Below the pieces are notes generated by a model, which worked only from the letters and a program-made list of their open reading frames with translations, was not told where the DNA came from and made no database searches. A stretch of DNA of 64,000 nucleotides from Rhizobiaceae bacterium CPCC 101076 (lineage in GTDB: Bacteria > Pseudomonadota > Alphaproteobacteria > Rhizobiales > Methylopilaceae). Made by a program: the position numbers and the translations under genes. Each line of letters opens with the position of its first letter. Position 1 is the first letter of the stretch. Positions 25,649-34,420 of this stretch are shown here, in pieces. The stretch is taken from NCBI GenBank assembly GCA_003347645.1, contig QDFX01000001.1:1-64000 (forward strand). The letters are read 5' to 3'.

Positions 25649-26689
25649 ATGAGCCGTCCCCTGATCTCCCCCGAAAAGCACACCGAGGACGACGCCGACA
25701 ACTCGCTGCGCCCTCAGCGGCTCGGCGATTTCATCGGCCAGCAGCAGGCGCGGGCGAACCTTTCGATCTTCATCGAGGCGGCGAAGTCTCGCGGCGAGGC
25801 GCTCGACCACGTGCTGTTCGCCGGTCCTCCCGGGCTCGGCAAGACGACGCTCGCGCAGATCATGGCGCGGGAGCTCGGCGTCAATTTCCGCGCGACGTCC
25901 GGCCCGGTGATCGCCAAGGCCGGCGATCTCGCGGCGCTGCTGACGAACCTCGAAGAACGCGACGTCCTCTTCATCGACGAAATCCACCGGCTGAACCCGG
26001 CGGTCGAGGAAGTGCTCTATCCGGCGATGGAGGATTTCCAGCTCGACCTCATCATCGGCGAGGGGCCGGCGGCGCGCTCGGTCCGGATCGACCTCGCCAA
26101 GTTCACCCTGATCGGGGCGACGACCCGCGCGGGTCTGCTGACCACGCCGCTGCGCGACCGCTTCGGCATCCCGATCCGGCTGAACTTCTACGAAATCGAG
26201 GAACTGGACCTGATCGTGACGCGCGGCGCGCGCGTTCTCGGCGTTCAGATGAGCGCGGACGGTGCCCGCGAGATCGCGCGCCGTGCGCGCGGGACGCCGC
26301 GCATCGCCGGGCGGCTGCTTCGCCGGGTGCGAGACTTCGCGCATGTCGCAGGCGCCGAATCCATCACGCGGTCGGTGGCCGACAAGGCGCTCCGCATGCT
26401 GGAGGTGGACGATGCCGGGCTCGACGCGCTCGACCGGCGCTACATCTCCTGCATCGCGCTGAACTATGGCGGCGGGCCGGTTGGCATCGACACCGTCGCC
26501 GCCGCCCTGTCCGAACCGCGCGATGCGCTGGAGGACATCGTCGAGCCCTATCTGCTCCAGCAGGGCTTCATCCAGAGAACGCCGCGTGGCCGGCTTCTGA
26601 CAGCGCATGCCTTCAGGCATATCGGGCTGGCGGTTCCGCAAAGCGTTGGTGGAAACCAGATGCCGCTGTTCGACGGGGGCGAGGAGTGA
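25649..26689 (+). CDS. ruvB: Holliday junction branch-migration ATPase RuvB
   Basis: A 346-residue AAA+ motor that drives branch migration as a hexamer on RuvA. Walker A is GPPGLGKTT near residue 61, Walker B is VLFIDEIHR, sensor 1 is [12 protein letters not shown], and the winged-helix C-terminus ends in [14 protein letters not shown] place the start at ATG 25649, right after repeat A; the frame stays open into the repeat but is not coding there. Its TGA overlaps the GTG of ybgC. Confidence 0.97.
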   Translation: MSRPLISPEKHTEDDADNSLRPQRLGDFIGQQQARANLSIFIEAAKSRGEALDHVLFAGPPGLGKTTLAQIMARELGVNFRATSGPVIAKAGDLAALLTNLEERDVLFIDEIHRLNPAVEEVLYPAMEDFQLDLIIGEGPAARSVRIDLAKFTLIGATTRAGLLTTPLRDRFGIPIRLNFYEIEELDLIVTRGARVLGVQMSADGAREIARRARGTPRIAGRLLRRVRDFAHVAGAESITRSVADKALRMLEVDDAGLDALDRRYISCIALNYGGGPVGIDTVAAALSEPRDALEDIVEPYLLQQGFIQRTPRGRLLTAHAFRHIGLAVPQSVGGNQMPLFDGGEE

Positions 26690-27084
26690 GCGCTCACTCG
26701 CTGCCGATCCGGATCTACTGGGAAGACACCGACGCGGGCGGGGTCGTCTATCATGCGAGCTATCTGCGCTTCATGGAGCGCGGCCGGACCGAGCTTCTGC
26801 GCGCGGCGGGTGTCGACCAGAGCGAGGTGCTGAAGGAGACGGGTCTCGTCTTCGTCGTCACGCGGATGGAGATCGACTTCAGGCTGCCGGCCAAAATGGA
26901 CGACGAAATCGTCGTCGAGACGCGGATCGGCGCGCTTGGCGGTGCGTCGCTCAAACTGGCCCAGACGATCAGCCGCGGCGGCGTCCTGCTGGTCCAGGCG
27001 GACGTGACCTGCGCCGCGATCAATCGAGAGACGGGGCGGCCGTCGCGGTTGCCGGCGGATGTGCGGGAAAAGCTGGCGGGCTGA
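26686..27084 (+). CDS. ybgC: Tol-Pal associated acyl-CoA thioesterase YbgC
   Basis: A 132-residue hotdog-fold thioesterase that acts on acyl-CoA and is almost always the first gene of the tol-pal cluster. The motif [25 protein letters not shown] contains the catalytic Asp, and [19 protein letters not shown] continues the fold. It starts with GTG overlapping the ruvB stop. Here the tolQ gene is 5 kb further on, because six other genes lie between. Confidence 0.94.
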   Translation: MSAHSLPIRIYWEDTDAGGVVYHASYLRFMERGRTELLRAAGVDQSEVLKETGLVFVVTRMEIDFRLPAKMDDEIVVETRIGALGGASLKLAQTISRGGVLLVQADVTCAAINRETGRPSRLPADVREKLAG

Positions 27085-27155
27085 TCCTGGCGGCTTGACC
27101 CGGCCCATGGGGCCGCCTCGATAACAATGGCGGTCAGCAACCGGCGAGGTGAATC

Positions 27156-28190
27156 GTGAGCTCTTCCGCCCAGTTCCTCAATCCTTCCGAAGCCGCCCGG
27201 CGACTTGGGGTCTCCGCCAAGGCTCTTCGACTTTACGAACAGCGTGGCCTCGTCACACCCGTCCGCACCGAAGCCGGATGGCGGGCCTACGGTCCCGAGG
27301 AAGTCGCTCGAATGGCGGAGATCGCGGCCTTGCGCGCGCTCGGGCTCAGCCTCGCGCAGGTGGCGCGAGTGCTCGACGGCGACGCGGAGGATCTGGAGCG
27401 GGCTCTCGCCGTACACCAGACGATGCTGGAAGAGCGGGGCCGCGATCTTGTCGCTATGGTGGAGAAGGTTCGGAAGCTCCGGGCGGACCTCGCCGAGGGC
27501 AGAGCGCCGGCCGCCGGAGAATTGGCTCGCCTGCTGCACCCGACCGCCGAAATCCGTGTTGCCTTCGACCTTCCCTGGCCGTGGGGCGGGGAATGGTTCG
27601 AACTGAGGGACATCCGGGCGCTGAACTTCATCATCGGTCCGCTGGGCAGCGGCAAGACACGGCTGGCCCAGCGTCTGGCCGAGACGCTGCCCAACGCCGC
27701 TTTCCTTGGCCTGGAGCGGTTGGCTGACGGCGGCGCGGCGGCTCGGATGCGACTGGACGCTGACCCGGGCCTCAAGTCGCGGGTCGAGCGGACATCGGCG
27801 TGGCTCGTCGAGGACGGCGCCGTGGTGTCGGAGGCTCTGATCGCCTTGCTTGCCGGACTGGAATCCGAGGGACCAGCCATTCTGGTCGTTGACATGGTGG
27901 AGCAGGGACTGGATCAGGCCACGCAGGAGGCCCTGATCGCCCATCTGCGCCGTCGTGGACACGGCGCCCGTTCGCTTTTCCTGATGACGCGCTCCTCGGC
28001 GATCCTCGATCTGGCGGTGGTCGGTCCCGACGAGGCGATCATCTTCTGCCCGGCCAATCACAGCCCGCCGACCCTCGTCACTCCCTATCCGGGTGCGCCG
28101 GGCTATGAGGCGGTCGCCACCTGCCTGGCTTCGCCCGAGGTACGGGCTCGGACGGAAGGTGTGATCGCGTGGCGGCCTCAGGTGGCATAG
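27156..28190 (+). CDS. MerR-type HTH fused to P-loop ATPase domain
   Basis: A 344-residue protein of unusual architecture. Residues 8-75 are a MerR-family winged helix (SEAARRLGVSAKALRLYEQR), followed by a helical linker to about 115. Residues about 145-300 are an ATPase with Walker A GPLGSGKT at 161-168 and an ABC-like Walker B to D-loop stretch ILVVDMVEQGLDQAT at 242-256. The residue after the Walker B Asp is Met rather than Glu; Glu249 is three residues on. The start is GTG 27156 after GAGGTG. It may sense a ligand or ATP state and control nearby genes. Neighbours are ybgC and a MOSC gene; neither suggests a target. Confidence 0.8.
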   Translation: MSSSAQFLNPSEAARRLGVSAKALRLYEQRGLVTPVRTEAGWRAYGPEEVARMAEIAALRALGLSLAQVARVLDGDAEDLERALAVHQTMLEERGRDLVAMVEKVRKLRADLAEGRAPAAGELARLLHPTAEIRVAFDLPWPWGGEWFELRDIRALNFIIGPLGSGKTRLAQRLAETLPNAAFLGLERLADGGAAARMRLDADPGLKSRVERTSAWLVEDGAVVSEALIALLAGLESEGPAILVVDMVEQGLDQATQEALIAHLRRRGHGARSLFLMTRSSAILDLAVVGPDEAIIFCPANHSPPTLVTPYPGAPGYEAVATCLASPEVRARTEGVIAWRPQVA

Positions 28191-28270
28191 CCGATCCCGC
28201 AATACGTCAAAGCGCTTATGGCGACTTCCGCGTCCTCCAGTGAAAGGTGCGGCGGAGCTGGAGGGCTGAC

Positions 28271-29038
28271 ATGGCCAAGGTTGCCGAACTTTTCCGCTAT
28301 CCCGTGAAGGGATTGTCGCCCGAGCGACTGAGCGAGATGGAACTGACGTCGGATCACGGCCTCGCTTGCGACCGCGATTACGCGATCGCTCTCGGGACGA
28401 CCGAGTTCGATCCGGCCCATCCGGAACCGCTCGACAAGGGCTATTTCCTGATGCTGCGGAACAACGAGGAGCTTGCCGCGCTCGCGACCTCGTTCGATCC
28501 CGACACGCGCATGCTGACGATCAAGAAGGACGGCTCGGTTTTGCTCGAGGCCGATCTCGGGACGGCGGAGGGGCGCGACGAGGTCGAGACCTTCTTCGAG
28601 CGCTATATCGGGCTCGCGACCAAAGGGAGGCCGAAGCTGGTGCAGGCGGAGGCGCACAAATTCACCGATGCGAGCGTGGTTTCGCCGGTGTTCATGCGGT
28701 CGATCTCGATCATCAACATGGCGTCGGTCAGGGCGCTGGAAGAGGCGACCGGACGTTCGCTGCATCCTCTGCGCTTCAGGGGAAACATCTATCTCGAAGG
28801 GCTCGAGCCCTGGGAGGAGTTCGGCTGGGTCGACCGCGAATTCTCGATCGGCGACGTCAAGTTCCGGGGGCTGGCGCGGACACCGCGCTGCGGGGCGGTG
28901 AACGTCAATCCCGAGACCGCCGAGCGGGATGCCAATCTACCGAAGGCAATCATGCAGAACTTCGGGCACACCGATCTCGGCGTGTTCGTGGAGGTGATCG
29001 GGGGCGGGACGATCTCGGTTGGGGACCGGGTGGGGTGA
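28271..29038 (+). CDS. MOSC domain protein
   Basis: A 255-residue molybdenum-cofactor sulfurase C-terminal (MOSC) family protein with the N-terminal beta-barrel (VAELFRYPVKGLSPERLSEM) and a MOSC core. The conserved cysteine is present in LARTPRCGAVNVNPETA near residue 205. Members related to YcbX and mARC reduce N-hydroxylated bases such as hydroxylaminopurine with Moco, which is a plausible role. The start is ATG 28271; an eight-residue extension is possible. It is on the same strand as the MerR-ATPase gene, 80 bp downstream. Confidence 0.9.
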   Translation: MAKVAELFRYPVKGLSPERLSEMELTSDHGLACDRDYAIALGTTEFDPAHPEPLDKGYFLMLRNNEELAALATSFDPDTRMLTIKKDGSVLLEADLGTAEGRDEVETFFERYIGLATKGRPKLVQAEAHKFTDASVVSPVFMRSISIINMASVRALEEATGRSLHPLRFRGNIYLEGLEPWEEFGWVDREFSIGDVKFRGLARTPRCGAVNVNPETAERDANLPKAIMQNFGHTDLGVFVEVIGGGTISVGDRVG

Positions 29039-29043
29039 TTTTG

Positions 29044-29173
29044 CCTCTCCCAATGGGAGAGGTCGGCACAAAGCCGTAGCTTTGGCCGGGTGAGGGGTTG
29101 GACCTATCGAGAGGGCGTACCCCTCACCCCGCTCGCCTGCCGGCGAGTCGACCCTCTCCCCTCGGGAGAGGGA
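29044..29173. repeat. Modular palindromic repeat B, copy 1
   Basis: A hairpin mosaic: CCTCTCCC-AAT-GGGAGAGG on the left, a GGGTGAGGGGT/ACCCCTCACCC long-range pair, CTCGCC-TGCC-GGCGAG, and CCCTCTCCC-CTC-GGGAGAGGG on the right. It matches 47031-47163 with paired changes. It fills the gap between the convergent MOSC and membrane-protein genes and may act as a bidirectional terminator. Confidence 0.85.
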
Positions 29174-29179
29174 TCCGAT

Positions 29180-29659
29180 TTACCCCAAAGCCCGCTCGCG
29201 GAAGCGGTTCATCAGCATGGCCAGGTCGTAGGCCTGCATGCCGTAGGTGTCCGGCAGGACTTCGCGCGGCTTGGTCGTCGGTTCGCCGACCTTGTGATAG
29301 CCGACCATCTGCAGGAGACCGGCCGAGCCTGAGCCGATGGCTGTGATCTCGGACCAGCGACGGCGGCGGTCGAAGAACAGGACGCGATAGGTGAAGCCGT
29401 CGCGGTCGAGCCAGAGACCGGCGCCGCCGGGAATGAGCTGGGCAGCGGCCATGGCACCCATGATCCCGAACAGCACGATCAGGACCCAGACGAGTTGCGC
29501 GTCACGCGTGACCAACAGAAAGACGTCGAGCGCGATGATGAGCGCGCTGACGATCAGCGTGAAGATCCAGCGCATTCTGGACGGTGCGAGAAAGAGCGTG
29601 TCCGGAAGCTCGGCAGGCGTCGGAGTGGGCGTGGCATCTTCCGGCAATTCGGTCGGCAT
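29180..29659 (-). CDS. Two-helix membrane protein with PH-like domain
   Basis: A 159-residue inner-membrane protein. A proline-rich N-terminal segment precedes two membrane helices at about residues 31-51 and 57-77. The rest (GLWLDRDGFTYRVLFFDRRRRWSEITAIGSGS) resembles the bacterial pleckstrin-homology-like fold of STM3941-type proteins. Function unknown. It has no same-strand partner close by; upstream lies repeat C copy 1. I am fairly sure it is a gene but not of its family. Confidence 0.72.
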   Translation of the reverse strand: MPTELPEDATPTPTPAELPDTLFLAPSRMRWIFTLIVSALIIALDVFLLVTRDAQLVWVLIVLFGIMGAMAAAQLIPGGAGLWLDRDGFTYRVLFFDRRRRWSEITAIGSGSAGLLQMVGYHKVGEPTTKPREVLPDTYGMQAYDLAMLMNRFRERALG

Positions 29660-29726
29660 CGTGTGGCGTTTCCTCGTTGTTTTGCGGTCGTATAGGAGGA
29701 TTTGCCGGTTTCGTCACGCGTGTGTG

Positions 29727-29836
29727 TTCCGGAAGCGGCGAAGCCGCTGTCCGGAACCCATAACCCCTGTGCTGGAGACGGAGCGCAGCGCTGCGAAGTA
29801 TGGGTCCCGGGCTCCGCTGCGCGGCCCCGGGACACG
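29727..29836. repeat. Intergenic repeat C, copy 1
   Basis: Nested palindrome: GTTCCGGA with TCCGGAAC enclosing AGCGGC/GCCGCT, then ACCCATA pairing with TATGGGT, then GTCCCGGG with CCCGGGAC. The same blocks occur in the same order at 30660-30767. The two copies lie as direct repeats on either side of the trypsin-like protease gene, and this copy ends four bases from its stop codon. Confidence 0.8.
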
Positions 29837-29840
29837 AACT

Positions 29841-30608
29841 CTAGCCACCGCGCGCCATCCGCATCATTGCGACGAAGCCCGGCGAGGCCGGATCGACCGG
29901 GACGACGACCATCCGCGTAGAACAGCCCTCCTTCGGACGGAGGATGGCGCCGGAGACGCCCCAGATGCCTCCGGACGGGGTGACGACCGGTCCGCCGCTG
30001 TCGCCCCGGCAGACCTGACCCGCGTCAGGCGTCGCGAAGGCGAGCGCCGCGCCGGTCTGGGTGTGCTTGATGTTGGAGAGCGCGACGCCCTTGAGCGTCC
30101 CCGATTTGCCCTTTGGACCAGCGAGGCCGGCGCCGGAAATGGAGAGCGCCGAGGGCTTGCCGGCCGTGTCGAAGCCGAGTGCCGGATGGCCGGGGGGCGC
30201 CGGGGCGCGGAGGCGCAGGATCGCCATATCAGCGGCGATCTCGGTCTGGCGCTGTTCGATGTCGCCCGGCCTCAAGGCCCAGCCGCGCGTGTGGCCCGGA
30301 TGGCGGACGATGGCGGCGACGGGAGCAAAGGGCGGGACGGCCTTCGAGCCCTCGAAAAAGAAGACCGCGACATGCTCGGGGCTCGCTGCCTCGTCGACGC
30401 AATGCGCGGCGGTGAGGACGAGATCGGGTGCGATGAGCGCGCCGGTGCATTCGGAGAAGCGAGCCTTGCCGTCCGGCTGCGGGGCGACGGCCTGGATCGC
30501 GACCGATGCGCGGGAGAGGGACGTACCGGCGGCCAGAGGCGTTCCGCCGTCGAGGGCGGATGCGGGCAGCGGGACGAGGAGGGCGAGGGCGATGAGGAAG
30601 GGGCGCAT
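29841..30608 (-). CDS. Trypsin-like serine protease, exported
   Basis: A 255-residue secreted S1-family protease. A signal peptide runs to about residue 18 (RPFLIALALLVPLPASA). The catalytic triad is complete: His69 in TAAHC, Asp128 in ADMAIL and Ser204 in RGDSGGP. Cys54-Cys70 is the conserved disulfide. I start it at ATG 30608, because the longer frame runs into repeat C. It stands alone between two direct copies of that repeat. The substrate is unknown; degradation of periplasmic proteins is a reasonable guess. Confidence 0.9.
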   Translation of the reverse strand: MRPFLIALALLVPLPASALDGGTPLAAGTSLSRASVAIQAVAPQPDGKARFSECTGALIAPDLVLTAAHCVDEAASPEHVAVFFFEGSKAVPPFAPVAAIVRHPGHTRGWALRPGDIEQRQTEIAADMAILRLRAPAPPGHPALGFDTAGKPSALSISGAGLAGPKGKSGTLKGVALSNIKHTQTGAALAFATPDAGQVCRGDSGGPVVTPSGGIWGVSGAILRPKEGCSTRMVVVPVDPASPGFVAMMRMARGG

Positions 30609-30659
30609 GGGAGGCGTATCCCCGGAAAGCATGACGGAGGCAAGCATTGCAGAAGCGTT

Positions 30660-30767
30660 TTCCGGGGCGGCGAAGCCGAGCCAGGAATCCATAACCCCGG
30701 TGCTTATGATGGAGCCGAGATCCTGCGGAGTATGGGTCCCGGGCTCGCTTTCGCGACCCGGGACACG
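30660..30767. repeat. Intergenic repeat C, copy 2
   Basis: Shares with copy 1 the block order GGCGGCGAAGCCG, ATCCATAACCCC, TATGGGTCCCGGGCTC and CCCGGGACAC, with the terminal GTCCCGGG/CCCGGGAC stem intact and the left arm degraded. Same orientation as copy 1. It lies between the protease and the TetR gene. Confidence 0.75.
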
Positions 30768-30796
30768 GGGGCCAGACTCATGTAATAGCCCTTCAC

Positions 30797-31411
30797 ATGG
30801 GACGCGGATATCATCACGGTAACCTGAAGGAAGCGCTGGTGCGCGCGGCGCTCGACCTGATCGGGGAGAAGGGCGTCGGCGGTTTCACCTTCGCGGACGC
30901 GGCGCGGATGGCGGGCGTCAGCCCGGCCGCGCCTTACCGCCATTACCGCGACCGCGATGAACTCCTGTCCGATGTGGCGAAACGCGGCTTCGAGACGTTC
31001 GAGGCGGCGCTATCGCGTGCCTGGAACGATGGAAAGCCGGAGCCGTTCGAGGCGATGGAGCGACTGGGCAGGGCGTATCTGGACTTCGCGAGGAGCGAGC
31101 CTGCCTATTATTCGGCCATGTTCGAGGCAGGGACGCCGACCGATGGGTCGCCCGAGCTTCGCGAGGTCGGCGACCGTGCGTTCGCCGTTCTGCGCTCGGC
31201 CGCGGAGCGGCTCGTCGAACTGGCGCCCAAGGACAGCCGGCCCCCGGCCCTGATGGTGGCGCTCCACATCTGGTCGATGACGCACGGCATAGCCTCACTG
31301 TTCGGGCGCGCGGATGGCGGTCGCCGAAAAGTCCCAATGTCGGCGGAGGATCTGCTGGAGGCTGGGATGCTGGTCTACCTCCAGGGCCTCGGCATCGAGC
31401 GCAAAAGATAA
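30797..31411 (+). CDS. TetR/AcrR family transcriptional regulator
   Basis: A 204-residue repressor-type protein. The HTH is at residues 10-55 (LKEALVRAALDLIGEKG, FTFADAARMAGVSPAAPYRHYRDRDELL), and the C-terminal ligand domain is of the WHG type (ALHIWSMTHGIASLFG). The target is unknown. It is divergent from the protease and 78 bp upstream of the DUF2852 gene, so either could be controlled by it. Confidence 0.92.
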   Translation: MGRGYHHGNLKEALVRAALDLIGEKGVGGFTFADAARMAGVSPAAPYRHYRDRDELLSDVAKRGFETFEAALSRAWNDGKPEPFEAMERLGRAYLDFARSEPAYYSAMFEAGTPTDGSPELREVGDRAFAVLRSAAERLVELAPKDSRPPALMVALHIWSMTHGIASLFGRADGGRRKVPMSAEDLLEAGMLVYLQGLGIERKR

Positions 31412-31489
31412 TCCTCCCGGGTCTCCTTGACGCTCAGCCTGTCCAAACCTATTAATGTGAATGTGATTAACATTCACGAGGATCACACG

Positions 31490-31888
31490 ATGCCGATCGC
31501 GGCAAAACTCGACGAATTTGGCAAGCCCGCCTGGATTGCGGCGGTCGTGCTTGGGTTCATGGTTTGGTGGCCAATCGGTCTGATGACCCTGGCCTTTGCC
31601 TTCGGGAGCGGACGAATGGGACGCGGACAATTTGCGGGCTTTCCCCGCTGGAAGGGCGGCTGTGGCGACTGGAAGCGCAATGCCCGGCACTGGCATCGCT
31701 CCAGCGGCAATGCGGCATTCGACGAATACCGCAACGAGACGCTGAAGCGCCTGGAGGATGAGGAGCAGGAGTTCCGCGATTTCCTCGAGCGCCTACGTCA
31801 GGCCAAGGACAAGCAGGAGTTCGACCAGTTCATGGCCGATCGCCGCGGCCGGCAGACGCCGACCAACGAGGCGGGCGAGCACGCCTAA
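31490..31888 (+). CDS. DUF2852 membrane protein
   Basis: A 132-residue protein of the alphaproteobacterial DUF2852 family. One or two membrane helices at about residues 12-40 (PAWIAAVVLGFMVWWPIGLMTLAFAFGSGR) are followed by a soluble coiled-coil region (TLKRLEDEEQEFRDFLERLRQAKDKQEFDQFM). ATG 31490 is preceded by GAGGA. Function unknown. The preceding 78 bp are AT-rich, with TTAATGTGAATGTGATTAA, a near-palindrome that could be an operator. Confidence 0.85.
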   Translation: MPIAAKLDEFGKPAWIAAVVLGFMVWWPIGLMTLAFAFGSGRMGRGQFAGFPRWKGGCGDWKRNARHWHRSSGNAAFDEYRNETLKRLEDEEQEFRDFLERLRQAKDKQEFDQFMADRRGRQTPTNEAGEHA

Positions 31889-31913
31889 ACCAGTTCTCCC
31901 GGACAATGACGAC

Positions 31914-31940
31914 AAAAGGCCGCCTTGAGGCGGCCTTTTT
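31914..31940 (+). terminator. Rho-independent terminator after DUF2852 gene
   Basis: Stem AAAAGGCCGCC (31914-31924) with GGCGGCCTTTTT, four-base loop TTGA and a T run. The next 233 bp before tolQ carry no gene and should hold the tol promoter. Confidence 0.85.
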
Positions 31941-32173
31941 GCGTTTGCACGCAGTCATCTTGGCGCGGTAACCGATCATTAACCTTAACAAGTGATGAAG
32001 GTCTTGGGGCTTTCGCGTCCGTTGTCACGGTTCGGCCGCATTAAAGAGCGACCAAGCCGCGCCCTTCGAGTGCGCGGGAAGGCGGCGCCTGCCGCCGGGG
32101 GCCGCGTCGGACGGCAAAGCCGTTCGGATTTTGTCTGCGTTGCGACCGGGCCGGAGCCTGGTCCCGGGAGGGT

Positions 32174-32902
32174 ATGTCGTTCATGGACCCAGCTATCGCC
32201 CAGCAGGGAGTAGCCGCAGTCACGGCTCACGACCTGTCTTTGTGGGGCCTGTTCATTCAGGCGGCTCTGGTCGTGAAGCTGATCATGATCGGCCTTGTCG
32301 TGTCGTCGGTCTGGTGCTGGGCGATCATCGTCGACAAGACTGTGCTCTACGCCCGCACGCGCCGGCAGATGGACCGTTTCGAGAAGGTGTTCTGGTCCGG
32401 CCAGAGCCTCGAGGAGCTTTATCGCAACCTCGCGCCGCGGCCGACGAGCTCGATGCCGGCTCTGTTCGTGGCGGCGATGCGGGAATGGAAGCGCAGCTTC
32501 GAGGGTGGCGGCAAGGCGGTCGCGAGCCTGCAGATGCGCATCGAGAAGGTGCTCGACGTCACCATCCAGCGCGAGCTGGAGCGGCTCGAGGCGAGGCTGC
32601 TGGTTCTCGCGACGGTCGGTTCCGCCGGCCCGTTCGTCGGTCTTTTCGGCACGGTCTGGGGTATCATGACCAGCTTCCAGTCGATCGCGGCCTCGAAGAA
32701 CACCTCGCTTGCGGTGGTGGCGCCCGGTATCGCGGAAGCGCTGTTCGCCACCGCGCTCGGCCTCGTGGCCGCCATTCCGGCAACGATTTTCTACAACAAG
32801 TTCTCGTCCGAAGTTTCGAAGCAGGCCAACCGGCTCGAAGGCTTCGCGGACGAATTCTCCGCGATCCTGTCGCGCCAGATCGACGAACGGACGGGTAGCT
32901 GA
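32174..32902 (+). CDS. tolQ: Tol-Pal system protein TolQ
   Basis: A 242-residue inner-membrane proton-channel subunit that, with TolR, powers TolA during outer-membrane constriction. Three membrane helices are visible: near residues 20-40 (FIQAALVVKLIMIGLVVSSVW), near 135-160 (VGSAGPFVGLFGTVWGIMTSF, with the conserved polar Thr), and near 170-195. GGGAGGG precedes the ATG; Met4 is a possible start. The stop abuts the tolR start. Confidence 0.96.
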   Translation: MSFMDPAIAQQGVAAVTAHDLSLWGLFIQAALVVKLIMIGLVVSSVWCWAIIVDKTVLYARTRRQMDRFEKVFWSGQSLEELYRNLAPRPTSSMPALFVAAMREWKRSFEGGGKAVASLQMRIEKVLDVTIQRELERLEARLLVLATVGSAGPFVGLFGTVWGIMTSFQSIAASKNTSLAVVAPGIAEALFATALGLVAAIPATIFYNKFSSEVSKQANRLEGFADEFSAILSRQIDERTGS

Positions 32903-33361
32903 ATGGGCGCGGGCGCACTCCCAAAGGGCGGCGGAGGCGGGCGCAGGCGAGGCCGGCGCGGCGGACGTCGCGCGGCGGTGATGAGCGAGATCAACGTCAC
33001 GCCGCTCGTCGACGTGATGCTCGTGCTTCTGATCATCTTCATGGTCTCGGCGCCGCTGTTGACCGTCGGCGTGCCGATCGATTTGCCGCAGACCCAGGCT
33101 CCCTCGCTGAACGAGGAAAAGGAGCCTCTCACCATCACGGTGAACAACAACGGCGAGATATTCCTGCAGGAAACCAAGGTTGCGATCGACGATATCGTGC
33201 CTCGCCTCAATGCGATCACGAAGCAGGGGTATGAAGAACGTATCTATGTGCGGGGCGACCGCAACGTGAATTACGGACAGGTGATGAAGGTGATGGGGAC
33301 CATCTCCGCCGCCGGGTTCCGTCGCGTGGCACTGGTGACCGAGGTAGAGCAGGGGAGCTGA
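32903..33361 (+). CDS. tolR: Tol-Pal system protein TolR
   Basis: A 152-residue single-pass partner of TolQ with the proton-carrying Asp in LVDVMLVLLIIFMV near residue 34. A glycine/arginine-rich N-terminus (KGGGGGRRRGRRGGRRAA) precedes the helix, followed by a periplasmic domain (ITVNNNGEIFLQETKV). It starts directly after the tolQ stop and ends five bases before tolA. Confidence 0.96.
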   Translation: MGAGALPKGGGGGRRRGRRGGRRAAVMSEINVTPLVDVMLVLLIIFMVSAPLLTVGVPIDLPQTQAPSLNEEKEPLTITVNNNGEIFLQETKVAIDDIVPRLNAITKQGYEERIYVRGDRNVNYGQVMKVMGTISAAGFRRVALVTEVEQGS

Positions 33362-33366
33362 CGGGG

Positions 33367-34371
33367 GTGACGAAGCAGCGGACAGGGATGGTCGTGTCGT
33401 CCGTCGCGCATGCGGGGGTGATCGCCTATGCCGTCATCGGCTTCACGACCGCGAAGCCCTTCGATCCGACGCTCGAATCGGTTGCCGTCGAGGTCCTGAG
33501 CCCCTCCGAATACGATGCGCTGACCAAGGGCGACCGGACCTCCAAGAAGGTCGAGAACACGCCGAAGGTCGAGGCCAAGAAGATCGCCGCCGTGACGCCC
33601 GAGCCGCGTCCTGCCGCGCCGGAAGCCAAGGAAAACGTCGACGCTCCGCCTCCTCCTCCGGATGCGGCCAAGGTCGAGACGCCCGAACCGAAGCCCGAGC
33701 CCAAGAAGGCCGAAACGCCGCCGCCGGAGCCGCCGAAGGAAGAGCCGAAGAAGGCCGAGACACCTCCGGTGCCGACGCCCGCTCCCAAGCCGGCTGAGAC
33801 GCCGAAGCCGGAGAAGAAGGTCGACGAGAAGAGCCAAGCCAAGCTCGACGACCTGATCAAGAAGGAAGTCGAGAAGAAGCCCGACCCGCCGAAGAAGGTC
33901 GAGAAGAAGCCCGATCCCAAGCCGCAGCCGAAATTCGATCCGTCGAAGATCGCGACCATGATCGACAAGCGCGATCCGGGCCGCGTCGCCCAGGCCGCGC
34001 CGCAGATGGCGAGCATTACCACGGCCGGCATTTCGAACGGCCAGGCCTCGCAGCTCGCGCTGACGCGCGCCACCATGCTCGGCAACATGATCCGCGAACA
34101 GCTCTATCAGTGCTGGAGCCCGCCGGTCGGTACGCAGGGCATGCGCGACCTGATGGCGACGATCCAGTTCGAACTCACGCCGCAGGGCGTCCTGATCGGC
34201 CAGCCTTCACTTCAGGGAAGCTCGGCCAACCCGGCGTTCCAGGCATTCGCGGAAAGTGCGATGCGCGCGGTGAACAGCTGCACCCAGCCGACGCGGCCCC
34301 TGCGGCTGCCGCCGGAGGACTATAACCTCTGGAAGAGCGTGATCCTCGACTTCAAGCTGCCGGATGCGTAA
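33367..34371 (+). CDS. tolA: Tol-Pal system protein TolA
   Basis: A 334-residue periplasm-spanning protein. One N-terminal membrane anchor ([16 protein letters not shown]) is followed by a long Pro-Lys-Glu-rich rod (residues about 75-195) and a C-terminal TonB-like domain ([17 protein letters not shown], with a paired Cys near the end in [11 protein letters not shown]). It starts with GTG 33367 after TolR. The rod is proline-rich rather than the alanine-rich helix of enterobacteria, as in other alphaproteobacteria. Confidence 0.94.
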   Translation: MTKQRTGMVVSSVAHAGVIAYAVIGFTTAKPFDPTLESVAVEVLSPSEYDALTKGDRTSKKVENTPKVEAKKIAAVTPEPRPAAPEAKENVDAPPPPPDAAKVETPEPKPEPKKAETPPPEPPKEEPKKAETPPVPTPAPKPAETPKPEKKVDEKSQAKLDDLIKKEVEKKPDPPKKVEKKPDPKPQPKFDPSKIATMIDKRDPGRVAQAAPQMASITTAGISNGQASQLALTRATMLGNMIREQLYQCWSPPVGTQGMRDLMATIQFELTPQGVLIGQPSLQGSSANPAFQAFAESAMRAVNSCTQPTRPLRLPPEDYNLWKSVILDFKLPDA

Positions 34372-34420
34372 TGGCGGGCCCCGACGGTTCGCCCCCTTTC
34401 AATCTCGATCAGGTCCACTC

